64,000 bases of DNA, from assembly GCA_033857955.1 (NCBI GenBank), contig JAWVCW010000006.1, forward strand, positions 248,001 through 312,000, written 5' to 3'. Each line of letters begins with the position of its first letter. The stretch's first letter is position 1. This document shows, piece by piece, positions 17,145 to 25,340 of this stretch. Origin of the DNA: Gaiellasilicea sp033857955 (GTDB lineage: Bacteria; Actinomycetota; Thermoleophilia; Gaiellales; Gaiellaceae). The notes below the pieces were generated by a model. That model worked only from the letters and a program-made list of their open reading frames with translations, did no database searches and was not told where the DNA came from. Position numbers and translations under genes: made by a program.

Positions 17145-18020
17145 CTACTCCGAAAACCCTTCGTGCGCCGCAGCGACGAGTCCCGGCAAGGTCGCCAGGT
17201 TGTAGCCGCCCTCGAGAACTGCAGCAAGGCGGGGTGCGAACGATGCGCAGCGCTCCCCCAACTCGCGGAACCCGGCCGCCGTCACCTCCATCGACGCGAG
17301 CGGATCCTCCACGTGGGCGTCGAAGCCGGCCGAGACGAGCACGATGTCCGGCGAGAACCCGCGCACCGCCGGCTCGACGGCACCCTCGAAAGCCGCGCGG
17401 TAGTCGGCGTCCCCCGAGCCGGCTGGAAGGGGCAGGTTGAGCGTCGTCTCGTCGTTCGTGCCTGGGCCCCCCGTGCCTGGATAGAGCGGCCACTGGTGCA
17501 GCGACACGAAGAGGACGGAGTCGTCGCCGCGGAAGATCGCCTCAGTGCCGTTGCCGTGGTGTACGTCGAAGTCGACGATCGCGACCCGCTCGAGCCCGAG
17601 TTCCGTTTGGGCGTAGCGCGCGGCCACCGCCACGTTGTTGAGGAGGCAGAAGCCCATCGCACGGTCGGCGAGCGCGTGGTGTCCCGGCGGCCGAACGAGC
17701 GCGAACCCGCCTCGGTCGACGGCTTCGAGCGTGATCCCAGCCGCGAGGGTCGCCGCTTCCCAGGAGGTTTCCGAGCCGAGTGTGTCTGCGTCGAGGTGCC
17801 CGGGGCGGTCGATCGCCTGGAGGAGCGCCAGATGCTCGGAGGTATGGACGCGAGCCAGTTGCTCGTCGCTTGCGTACCGCTCGACGGTTTCGCCGCCGAG
17901 GCCGAGCAGCCGGTCCTGCCGCTCCGGATGGTTGCCCGTCGGGTGGAGGTGCGCGAGCACGGGGTTCGTCAGGAGCTCGACAGCGTCTCCAGGCGGCTCG
18001 CGAGCCTGGCCAGTCCCCAC
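17145..18020 (-). CDS. histone deacetylase/acetoin-utilisation family deacetylase
   Basis: The product is up to 291 aa. All class II-like HDAC motifs are present: RPPGHHA with H114-H115, GFCLLNNVAVA, DFDVHHGNGTEAIF with zinc ligands D152 and H154, LYPGTG, SAGFDAH with D234, and LEGGYN with the transition-state Tyr273. It should be a zinc-dependent amidohydrolase acting on acetylated lysine, polyamines or a small amide. GTG 18020 overlaps the 3' end of the exonuclease gene by 52 nt. A later GTG (17960) would cut the first beta strand, so the longer form is favoured. Confidence 0.9.
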   Translation of the reverse strand: MGTGQAREPPGDAVELLTNPVLAHLHPTGNHPERQDRLLGLGGETVERYASDEQLARVHTSEHLALLQAIDRPGHLDADTLGSETSWEAATLAAGITLEAVDRGGFALVRPPGHHALADRAMGFCLLNNVAVAARYAQTELGLERVAIVDFDVHHGNGTEAIFRGDDSVLFVSLHQWPLYPGTGGPGTNDETTLNLPLPAGSGDADYRAAFEGAVEPAVRGFSPDIVLVSAGFDAHVEDPLASMEVTAAGFRELGERCASFAPRLAAVLEGGYNLATLPGLVAAAHEGFSE

Positions 18021-18814
18021 TCGCCGGCAAGCGCGGCTGCGCCGGCCCAGGTCGGCTCCTGGTCCTCGAGCGGCGGCAAGGGCGCCTCGGCGTCCATGGT
18101 CGCGACGTGCCTGTAGAGCCGTAGCGCATCAGCCTCGGCGGCGAAGCGGCCCTCTGCGAGCGCGGCCTCGAGGCTCCCGTACTGCGCGAGCAGGGAAGCA
18201 GCCGTCTTCGCCCCCACGCCGCGCGCTCCCGGAATCTTGTCGGACGGGTCGCCGCGGAGCGCGATGAAGTCCAGCACCTGCTTCGGGTCGACGTCGTAGC
18301 GCTCGCGCACCTCCGCCGGCCCGATCCGCGCCAACGGCCCGCCGCCCTTCTGCGGCTGCAGCACGGACGTCCGCTCGCTGACGAGCTGGAACGTGTCGCG
18401 GTCTCCACTCGCGACGAGCGCCTCACCTCCGCGGGCCTCCTCGAACGCGACGCCGGCCGCGAGGAAGTCGTCGGCCTCGTACCCGTCCGCCTTCGCGACG
18501 GCGAAGCCCATCGCCTCGACGAGCTGCGGCGCCAGGTCGAGCTGCTCGAGCAGATCGGCGTCGAATTCACGTCCGCCCTGGTAGCTCGCGAGCGCCTCGT
18601 GCCGGTAGGTCGGCACGGTCAGCGTGTCCCAGGCGACGAGCACCGCGCGGGGACGCTCCTCTTCCCAGAGCCGGACGAGCAGATTGCCGACCCCGGTGAG
18701 CAGGCCCGCCGGCCCGCCGTCGGCGCGGCGGATCGACTTCGGCAAGGCGTGGTAGGAGCGGTGCGCGAACGAGTCACCGTCCACGATCAACAACGGCTTG
18801 TGTTTCAGAAACAC
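17969..18814 (-). CDS. 5'-3' exonuclease (PolA N-terminal-like flap nuclease)
   Basis: The 281-aa product is a stand-alone PIN-like/FLAP nuclease related to the N-terminal domain of DNA polymerase I. Metal-binding acids are visible in LLIVDGDSFAHR, YEADDFLAA, ASGDRDTFQLV and RGDPSDKIPGARGVGAKTA, the last being the helix-hairpin-helix DNA-binding region. It should remove flaps or RNA primers in replication and repair. The GTG start at 18814 lies inside a 19-bp palindrome (18798-18816), giving the odd N-terminus VFLKHKP; TTG 18793 would start right at the conserved core and may be the true start. Confidence 0.88.
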   Translation of the reverse strand: MFLKHKPLLIVDGDSFAHRSYHALPKSIRRADGGPAGLLTGVGNLLVRLWEEERPRAVLVAWDTLTVPTYRHEALASYQGGREFDADLLEQLDLAPQLVEAMGFAVAKADGYEADDFLAAGVAFEEARGGEALVASGDRDTFQLVSERTSVLQPQKGGGPLARIGPAEVRERYDVDPKQVLDFIALRGDPSDKIPGARGVGAKTAASLLAQYGSLEAALAEGRFAAEADALRLYRHVATMDAEAPLPPLEDQEPTWAGAAALAGEWGLARLASRLETLSSS

Positions 18815-18816
18815 AA
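18798..18816. repeat. 19-bp perfect palindrome, copy 1
   Basis: TTGTGTTTCAGAAACACAA: 9-bp arms around one central base. It is one of four identical copies in the window and overlaps the putative start codon of the exonuclease gene. Copy 2 is 77 bp away. Its AT-rich content contrasts with the GC-rich surroundings. Confidence 0.9.
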
Positions 18817-18874
18817 AGTCCCTTTCGCCGCCGCCGGCCGCTCAACCAAGCCGAGAATCCGCAGCGAGGAGAGC

Positions 18875-18893
18875 TTGTGTTTCAGAAACACAA
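18875..18893. repeat. 19-bp perfect palindrome, copy 2
   Basis: Identical to the copies at 18798, 48512 and 48580. It lies 8 nt beyond the stop codon of the minus-strand acyltransferase gene. The flanks GAGCT on one side and CGCTCTCA on the other are also found around the copy at 48580. Confidence 0.9.
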
Positions 18894-18901
18894 AGTCGCT
18901 C

Positions 18902-19513
18902 TCACGCCGAGGCTTCGAGCTCGTCGATCGCGGCCATCAGACGCTCGGTCGCAACCTGTGGCGCGTCCTCGCGACCGGCGAGATCGTCGAGCAGGATCGG
19001 CGGGCCGAACGCCACCCGCAATTGCGCGAGCTTGCCGAGCCGGTCGGTGCCGACGATCCCCGCCGGAACGAGCGGCACGTTCGCATCGAGCGCGATTCGT
19101 GCCGCGCCGGTGTGGGCGCGAGCGTCGTACTTCTTCCGCAGGCCCTTCTTCCGCCGCGTTCCCTCCGGGAACATGACGACGATATGGCCCTCGCGGCAGA
19201 GCTGGGTCGCGGTCGCCATCGCCTCGGCATCGGCCTGGCCGCGACGGACCGGAAACGCCCCGGCGGCCGTCACGAACTGCTTCAAGGGCGTCCAGAAGAG
19301 CTCGGACTTGGCCATGAAGCGGAGATAGCGCCGCGGGAAGAGGGGGATCCCGAGCGGCCAGGGGTCGAAATTCGAGTTGTGGTTTGCGGCGAGCACGAAC
19401 GCGCCCGCCGGCAGATGCTCGCGACCCCGCGTCCTGAGCCGAAAAAGGCTCATTAGGACGGGCCAGCTGAGCCCGGCGACGAGCAGGTAGACCGGGCTCG
19501 GTCGGGGCGCCAT
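18902..19513 (-). CDS. 1-acyl-glycerol-3-phosphate acyltransferase-like (PlsC family)
   Basis: The 203-aa product has the family motifs NHNSNFD (H45, D50), PVRRGQAD, FPEGTRR (E117) and a VPLVPAGIVGTDR block. These make it a lysophospholipid or related acyl-CoA/acyl-ACP acyltransferase at the inner face of the membrane. One N-terminal hydrophobic segment (VYLLVAGLSWPVLMSLF) could anchor it. Its start is 38 nt from the divergent topA start. The acceptor lipid cannot be told; membrane phospholipid synthesis is the likeliest role. Confidence 0.88.
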   Translation of the reverse strand: MAPRPSPVYLLVAGLSWPVLMSLFRLRTRGREHLPAGAFVLAANHNSNFDPWPLGIPLFPRRYLRFMAKSELFWTPLKQFVTAAGAFPVRRGQADAEAMATATQLCREGHIVVMFPEGTRRKKGLRKKYDARAHTGAARIALDANVPLVPAGIVGTDRLGKLAQLRVAFGPPILLDDLAGREDAPQVATERLMAAIDELEASA

Positions 19514-19551
19514 GACCGGAGTATCCCAACCGGTCGCTAAGGTGGTGCGCC

Positions 19552-22134
19552 ATGTCGGCCAAGAAGCTGGTCATCGTCGAGAGCCCTGCGAAGGCGAAGA
19601 CAATCGCGGGCTACCTCGGGGACGACTATGTCGTCGAGTCGAGCATCGGCCACATTCGCGACCTCCCGAACCGCGCCTCCGAGATTCCGGAGAACATGAA
19701 GAAGGAGCCCTGGGCGCGCCTCGGAGTCGACGTCGAGAGCAACTTCGAGCCGTTGTACGTCGTCGACTCGGACAAGAAGGGCAAGGTCAGCGAGCTCAAG
19801 AAGCTCCTGAAGAACGCCGACGAACTCCTACTCGCGACAGACGAAGACCGCGAGGGCGAGGCGATCGCCTGGCACCTGCTCGAAGTGCTCCAGCCGAAGG
19901 TGCCCGTGCGCAGGATGGTCTTCCACGAGATCACCCGCGACGCGATCCAACGCGCGCTCGGCGAGACCCGCCAGGTCGACCAGCGCCTCGTCGACGCCCA
20001 GGAGACACGGCGCATCCTCGACCGCCTCTACGGCTACGAGGTGTCGCCCGTGCTCTGGAAGAAGGTGATGCAGGGCCTCTCTGCCGGCCGCGTCCAGTCG
20101 GTGGCGGTCCGGCTCGTCGTCGAGCGCGAGCGCGAGCGTCGTGCCTTCGTCAGTGCCGCCTACTGGGACATCACGGGCCTCTTCGATCCGGGCTCGTTCG
20201 AAGCAAAGCTCGCAGCCGTCGATGGGCGGCGCGTCGCCCAGGGTCGCGACTTCGCCCAGGACGGCACGCTCAAGTCGGCCGATCTTGTCCGCCTGGATGA
20301 AGCGCAGGTACGTGAGCTCGCCGCCGAACTCGAGGGCGTTCCCTTCGCAGTGCGCTCGGCGGACGAGAAGCCCTACACCCGCCGCCCTGCCGCCCCGTTC
20401 ATGACGTCGACGCTGCAACAGGAAGCGGCCCGCAAGCTGCGCTACGCCGCCCAGACGACGATGCGCGTCGCGCAGCGCCTGTACGAGAACGGCTACATCA
20501 CCTACATGCGCACCGACTCGACGACGCTGTCCGAGTCGGCGCTCCAGGCCGCGCGGAAGCAGGCCGTCGAGCTGTACGGCGCCGGCTCGATCCCGGACGC
20601 GCCCCGTCAGTACACGCGCAAGGTCAAGAACGCGCAGGAGGCGCACGAGGCGATCCGCCCGGCCGGCGACTCCTTCCGGACGCCGAAGCAGCTCGAGCGC
20701 GAGCTCAACCGCGACGAGCTCGCGCTCTACGACCTGATCTGGAAGCGGACGCTGGCCTCCCAGATGGCGGACGCGCGTGGCATGACGGTCTCGCTCCGGC
20801 TGGGGGCGAAGACCCCTTCCGGCCAGGACACCGAGTTCTCGGCCTCCGGCACGGTGATCACGTTCCGCGGCTTCCTCGCCGCCTACGAGGAGAGCCGCGA
20901 CGACGACACCGAGCGGGAGGAAGAGGAGCGGCCGCTCCCGCACCTCAAGCCCGGCGACGAGCTGAGCGCCCTGAAGCTCGAGCCGGAAGGCCACGCGACG
21001 ACACCGCCTGCGCGCTACACCGAGGCGAGCCTCGTGCAGGCGCTCGAGGAGCGCGGGATCGGCCGGCCGTCGACCTATGCGTCGATCCTCGGCACGATCC
21101 TCGACCGCGGCTACGTCTTCAAGCGAGGCACTGCGCTCGTTCCCTCCTTCCTCGCTTTCGCGGTCACCGGCCTGCTCGAGCAGCACTTCAGCCGGCTCGT
21201 CGACTATTCGTTCACGGCGAAGATGGAGGACGACCTGGACGAGATCGCAGCCGGCAACCAGGAGCGAGTCGACTGGCTTCGCCATTTCTACTACGGCGGC
21301 GAGGGAGACGATGACGAGGGGTTGCACGCACTCGTCTCCGACCTCGGGGACATCGACGCGCGCGCCGTCAACTCGCTGCCGATCGGCGAGGGGATCGTGC
21401 TCCGCGTCGGCCGCTACGGCCCCTACGTCGAGCGCGGCGACGAGCGGGCGAGCGTCCCCGAGGACATGGCGCCCGACGAGCTGACGGTCGAGAAGGCCGA
21501 GGAGCTCCTCTCCGCCCCGACCGGCGACCGCGCACTCGGCACCCATCCCGAGTGGGAGCGCGAGATCACCGTCAAGACGGGCCGCTACGGCCCCTACGTG
21601 ACCGAGACGCTCGCGGAAGGCGCGACCGAGAAGCCGCGCGCCGCCTCGCTCTTCAAGTCGATGTCGCCGGAGACGGTCACCCTCGAGGAGGCCGTACGCC
21701 TGCTCTCGCTGCCCCGCACGCTCGGCGTCGATCCGGCCGACGGAGAGGAGATCACCGCCCAGAACGGACGCTACGGCGCCTACGTGAAGAAAGGCACCGA
21801 TTCTCGCTCGCTCGAGAGCGAGGAGCAGCTGTTCACGATCTCCCTCGAGGACGCGCTCGCGCTGCTCGCGCAACCCAAGCAGCGCGGCCGGGGCGCAGCC
21901 AAGCCGCCGCTACGCGAGCTGGGCCCCGATCCGGTCAGCAGCAAGCCGGTCGTGCTCAAGGAGGGCCGCTTCGGCCCGTACGTCACCGACGGCGAGACGA
22001 ACGCGAGTCTCAGGCGCGGCGACGACCCGGAAACGGTGACGATCGAGCGGGCCGCGGAGCTCCTGGCCGACCGGCGTTCGAAGGGGCCCGCGCCGAAGAA
22101 GAAGCGCGGCGGCGGCCGGCGATCTGCAGCGTAA
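19552..22134 (+). CDS. topA: DNA topoisomerase I (type IA)
   Basis: The 860-aa enzyme relaxes negative supercoils. The Toprim domain begins KKLVIVESPAKAKTI (catalytic E10) and includes LLLATDEDREGEAIAWHLL. The cleavage tyrosine is Y318 in YITYMRTDSTTLSES, with R320. The C-terminus lacks zinc fingers; instead four topoisomerase C-terminal repeats carry GRYGPYV, GRYGPYV, GRYGAYV and GRFGPYV, followed by a KKKRGGGRR basic tail, as in actinobacterial enzymes. The start ATG follows AAGGTGG. It is upstream of the primary sigma factor gene with a 251-nt gap. Confidence 0.97.
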   Translation: MSAKKLVIVESPAKAKTIAGYLGDDYVVESSIGHIRDLPNRASEIPENMKKEPWARLGVDVESNFEPLYVVDSDKKGKVSELKKLLKNADELLLATDEDREGEAIAWHLLEVLQPKVPVRRMVFHEITRDAIQRALGETRQVDQRLVDAQETRRILDRLYGYEVSPVLWKKVMQGLSAGRVQSVAVRLVVERERERRAFVSAAYWDITGLFDPGSFEAKLAAVDGRRVAQGRDFAQDGTLKSADLVRLDEAQVRELAAELEGVPFAVRSADEKPYTRRPAAPFMTSTLQQEAARKLRYAAQTTMRVAQRLYENGYITYMRTDSTTLSESALQAARKQAVELYGAGSIPDAPRQYTRKVKNAQEAHEAIRPAGDSFRTPKQLERELNRDELALYDLIWKRTLASQMADARGMTVSLRLGAKTPSGQDTEFSASGTVITFRGFLAAYEESRDDDTEREEEERPLPHLKPGDELSALKLEPEGHATTPPARYTEASLVQALEERGIGRPSTYASILGTILDRGYVFKRGTALVPSFLAFAVTGLLEQHFSRLVDYSFTAKMEDDLDEIAAGNQERVDWLRHFYYGGEGDDDEGLHALVSDLGDIDARAVNSLPIGEGIVLRVGRYGPYVERGDERASVPEDMAPDELTVEKAEELLSAPTGDRALGTHPEWEREITVKTGRYGPYVTETLAEGATEKPRAASLFKSMSPETVTLEEAVRLLSLPRTLGVDPADGEEITAQNGRYGAYVKKGTDSRSLESEEQLFTISLEDALALLAQPKQRGRGAAKPPLRELGPDPVSSKPVVLKEGRFGPYVTDGETNASLRRGDDPETVTIERAAELLADRRSKGPAPKKKRGGGRRSAA

Positions 22135-22385
22135 TCCGAACCAAAGTGCAAACTTTCCGTGCCGACCGGCGTCTTGTTGTACGAGGGCGCACTCAGACGC
22201 GCTAACGTCAGTCGCGCGAAAACCGATTTTTGCCCCTCACCGGAATAGACAAAGAAGGCTCCACGTTGGAGCTTGTAACACGCCTCAGGGTTGGGTACCC
22301 CTGGCAAACGCAGGAAAAACAGCTTATGGTGCGTAAGTTTGTAGCTTCCCCCCGAAGATTCGCCCGAAAGGACTGACGTTTCTCT
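22135..22385. other. intergenic region before the sigma gene
   Basis: This 251-nt gap is AT-richer than its neighbours. It contains short inverted pieces (GCTCCACGTTGGAGC) and a possible weak promoter (TTGTAA at 22273, 17 nt, TACCCC at 22296), neither convincing. A GAAAGGA ribosome binding site lies at 22366-22372. No gene is seen. Confidence 0.4.
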
Positions 22386-23474
22386 TTGACGCAGAATCAG
22401 CTGATCGAACTGATTGAGTCGGAGCAGGTCAAGGCGCTCGTCGAACGCTCGGAGGAGCGTGGGTTCATCGAGCCCACCGAGTTCGAGGCGTTCGTGCTCG
22501 AGCACGACCTGAACGACGAGGAGACTGAACAGCTCACCCGCGAGCTGGAGACACTCGGCCTGGAGGTCGGGCAGTCGCGCGCGGGCAAGGAGAAGGACAC
22601 GAAGGACGCCGAGAAGGAGAAGGATCCGGAGCCGGCCGTCGCCGCCCCGGTTGCCTCGGGCGCCGCGGACAGCCTCCAGCTGTTCCTCGCCGACGTCGGC
22701 CGCCACAAGCTGCTGAACGCCGCCGAGGAGGTCCAGCTCGCCAAGCAGATCGAGCGCGGCGACCTGATCGCGAAGCGGCGGATGATCGAGTCGAACCTTC
22801 GACTCGTCGTGTCGATCGCCAAGGGCTATCGCGGCCTCGGCGTGCCGTTCCTCGACCTGATCCAGGAGGGAACGCTGGGCCTCAACCGCGCGGTCGAGAA
22901 GTTCGACTGGCGGCGCGGCTTCAAGTTCTCCACGTACGCCACCTGGTGGATCCGCCAGTCGGTTCAGCGCGCGGTCGCGAACCACGCGCGGACGATCCGC
23001 GTCCCGGTGCACGTCGTCGAGCGGCAGCAGAAGCTGTCGCGCGCCGCGCGGCGGCTCGAGGTCGAGCTCGGTCGCGAGGCGACGAAGCAGGAGCTTGCAG
23101 AGGCGACCGGACTACCGATCCAGCACGTGGACGAGGCGCTTGGCGCCGCGCACGCGTCCGTCTCGCTGAACCAGACGGTCGGTGCCGACGACGAGGGCGA
23201 GCTCGGCGACCTGTTCGCCGACCGCGAGGCCGCCGACCCGTTCGACGAGGCGGAGGAGTCGCTGCGCAAGCAGGGTGTCCGCCGCGCGCTCGATGCGCTC
23301 CCGGAGCGCGAGCGCCGGATCCTCGAGCTGCGATTCGGCTTCGAGGGCGAGCCGTGGACGCTCGAGGCGATCGGGCACGAGCTCGACCTGACGCGCGAGC
23401 GCGTCCGGCAGCTCGAGGGCCAGGCGCTCTCACGCCTCGCCGCTCTTCGAGATCTAGCCTCCCTGGCCGCATAG
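22386..23474 (+). CDS. rpoD: primary (group 1) sigma-70 factor
   Basis: The 362-aa product starts at TTG. An N-terminal region 1.1-like domain (residues 1-60, NQLIELIESEQVKALVERSE) is followed by an acidic/Lys linker, region 1.2 (LQLFLADVGRHKLL), region 2 with AKGYRGLGVPFLDLIQEGT and the -10-reading stretch KFSTYATWWIRQSVQRAV, region 3, and region 4 with ERRILELRFGFEGEPWTLEA and a DLTRERVRQLEGQAL helix-turn-helix. Region 1.1 and the complete region 2-4 set mark it as a housekeeping-type factor, shorter than the Streptomyces protein. A strong terminator follows 45 nt after the stop. Confidence 0.95.
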   Translation: MTQNQLIELIESEQVKALVERSEERGFIEPTEFEAFVLEHDLNDEETEQLTRELETLGLEVGQSRAGKEKDTKDAEKEKDPEPAVAAPVASGAADSLQLFLADVGRHKLLNAAEEVQLAKQIERGDLIAKRRMIESNLRLVVSIAKGYRGLGVPFLDLIQEGTLGLNRAVEKFDWRRGFKFSTYATWWIRQSVQRAVANHARTIRVPVHVVERQQKLSRAARRLEVELGREATKQELAEATGLPIQHVDEALGAAHASVSLNQTVGADDEGELGDLFADREAADPFDEAEESLRKQGVRRALDALPERERRILELRFGFEGEPWTLEAIGHELDLTRERVRQLEGQALSRLAALRDLASLAA

Positions 23475-23519
23475 TCAATCGGCGGGCGGCGAAGCCGCCC
23501 CTTCAGGGGTCTTAGCGCG

Positions 23520-23548
23520 AAAAGGCATCCGCTCGGCGGATGCCTTTT
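23520..23548 (+). terminator. intrinsic terminator after the sigma gene
   Basis: A perfect 13-bp stem (AAAAGGCATCCGC with its complement at 23536-23548) closes a TCG loop and ends in TTTTCTT. A second GC-rich hairpin (GGGCGGC-GAA-GCCGCCC) lies just upstream. Confidence 0.92.
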
Positions 23549-23604
23549 CTTGCAGGAAACCTGATTTACTCCAGCTGAACCCGGGAGCTTTGAAAGGAGA
23601 CACG

Positions 23605-25311
23605 TTGAGGATCAAGTGGCACAGGCTGCTGATGCTGCTCGTCGTCGGCATGCTCGCCGTCGCGGCGGCCGGCTGCGGCGGCAACGACAACAACGCGGCG
23701 AGTACGGCGGGGGCGACCACCGGCGGCAGCGGTGCGACAGGCGGGACACTCGTCTTTGCCGGCGCGGCCGACCCGGTCGTGCTCGACGGCTCGCTCGTCT
23801 CGGACGGCGAGTCGCTGCGCGTGATCGACCAGATCTACGAGACGCTCGTCGGCCTCAAGCCGGGCACCACGGAGCTGGAGCCCGCGCTGGCCAAGAGCTG
23901 GAAGGCGTCTCCCGACGGCCTGGAGTGGACGTTCCAGCTGCAGACGGGCGTCACCTTCCACGACGGCGAGCCCTTCAACGCCGCGGCGGTCTGTTACAAC
24001 TTCGACCGCTGGTACAACTTCACGGGCTCGTTCCAGAACCCGAGTGCCTCCTACTACTGGCAGACCGTCTTCGGCGGCTTCAAGAAGACCGATCCGAAGA
24101 GCGGCGCACCCGCCACCAGCCTCTACAAGAGCTGCAAGGCAAACGGAGACGAAGAAGTCGTGCTGAGCCTGACCAAGGCCTCCTCGTCGTTCCTCGGGGC
24201 GCTCTCGCTCTCCGCCTTCTCGATCGCCAGCCCGAAGGCGCTGAAGGACTTCGGCGCCGACGAGGGCGAGGTCGACGCGGACGGCATCTTCCATCCGACC
24301 GGCAAGTACGGCACCGAGCATCCGACCGGTACAGGCCCGTTCAAGTTCGATTCATGGACGGTTGGAGACCGGCTCGTGCTCGCCCGGAACGACGACTACT
24401 GGGGCGAGAAGGCCAAGGTGGACAAGGTCATCTTCCGGCCCATCGCCGACAACGCAGCGCGTCTCCAGGCGCTCCAGAACGGTGAGATCGACGGCTACGA
24501 CCTGGTCGAGCCGCAGGACATCCCGACGATCGAGGGTGACTCGAGCCTGCAGCTGCTGAACCGGCCGGCGTTCAACGTTGCCTACGTCGGCATCAACCAG
24601 GCGATCCCGCCGATGGACAAGCTCGAGGTGCGGCAGGCGCTCGCTTATGGCCTGAACCGGAAGGAAGTCGTCGACTCGTTCTACTCGGGTCGCGGCCAGG
24701 TGGCGAAGGAGTTCATGCCGCCCGAGGTCACGGGCTACGCGGACGACGTGACCGAGTACCCGTACGATCCCGCGAAGTCGAAGGAACTGCTCCAGAAGGC
24801 AGGGCTGACACTACCGGTCCCGATCACCTTCTGGTATCCGACCGACGTCTCGCGGCCGTACATGCCCGACCCGCAGCGCAACTTCGAGGCCTTCTCGGCC
24901 AGCCTGAACGACGCTGGCTTCAAGGTGACTCCGAAGTCGGCGCCGTGGCGGCCGGACTACCTCGGAACGGTGGACGAGGGCAAGGCCCAGGTCTACCTGC
25001 TCGGCTGGACCGGTGACTTCGGTGACCCGGACAACTTCGTAGGCACGTTCTTCCAGAGCCCGCAGAAGTCCTGGGGCACGATCGCCAAGCCGAACAAGGA
25101 AGTCACGGACCTGCTCGACAAGGCCGAGTCGGAGACGGACATCGACACACGCACCGGCCTCTACCAGGACGCGAACCGGCTGATCATGGACTGGCTGCCG
25201 GGCGTCCCGTACGCGCACTCCCAGCCCGCGCTCGCCTTCAAGGCGGGGATCACGGGCTACCAACCGAGCCCGGTCTCGCTCGAGTCGTTCGCGACCGTGA
25301 CGAAGGGATAA
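23605..25311 (+). CDS. ABC transporter substrate-binding lipoprotein (peptide/opine/nickel family 5)
   Basis: The 568-aa product starts at TTG 23605, six bases after AAAGGAG; an upstream TTG overlaps that site. A lipobox (AVAAAGC) marks lipid anchoring outside the membrane. The SBP_bac_5 fold shows in VIDQIYETLVGLKPG, SPDGLEWTFQLQTGVTFHDG and GTGPFKFDSWTVGDRLVLARN. Family members bind oligopeptides, dipeptides or other small solutes; the ligand is not predictable. It heads a complete importer operon (binding protein, two permeases, two ATPases) ending at 29481. Confidence 0.93.
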   Translation: MRIKWHRLLMLLVVGMLAVAAAGCGGNDNNAASTAGATTGGSGATGGTLVFAGAADPVVLDGSLVSDGESLRVIDQIYETLVGLKPGTTELEPALAKSWKASPDGLEWTFQLQTGVTFHDGEPFNAAAVCYNFDRWYNFTGSFQNPSASYYWQTVFGGFKKTDPKSGAPATSLYKSCKANGDEEVVLSLTKASSSFLGALSLSAFSIASPKALKDFGADEGEVDADGIFHPTGKYGTEHPTGTGPFKFDSWTVGDRLVLARNDDYWGEKAKVDKVIFRPIADNAARLQALQNGEIDGYDLVEPQDIPTIEGDSSLQLLNRPAFNVAYVGINQAIPPMDKLEVRQALAYGLNRKEVVDSFYSGRGQVAKEFMPPEVTGYADDVTEYPYDPAKSKELLQKAGLTLPVPITFWYPTDVSRPYMPDPQRNFEAFSASLNDAGFKVTPKSAPWRPDYLGTVDEGKAQVYLLGWTGDFGDPDNFVGTFFQSPQKSWGTIAKPNKEVTDLLDKAESETDIDTRTGLYQDANRLIMDWLPGVPYAHSQPALAFKAGITGYQPSPVSLESFATVTKG

Positions 25312-25340
25312 GGAGAGGCTAGTAGAGTCGGCGGGCGACC

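Noticed and set aside
18798..18893. CRISPR-like pair of repeats with a 58-bp spacer
   Set aside because: Only two repeats per locus, repeat shorter than typical, fully palindromic, spacers of different length and no cas genes.
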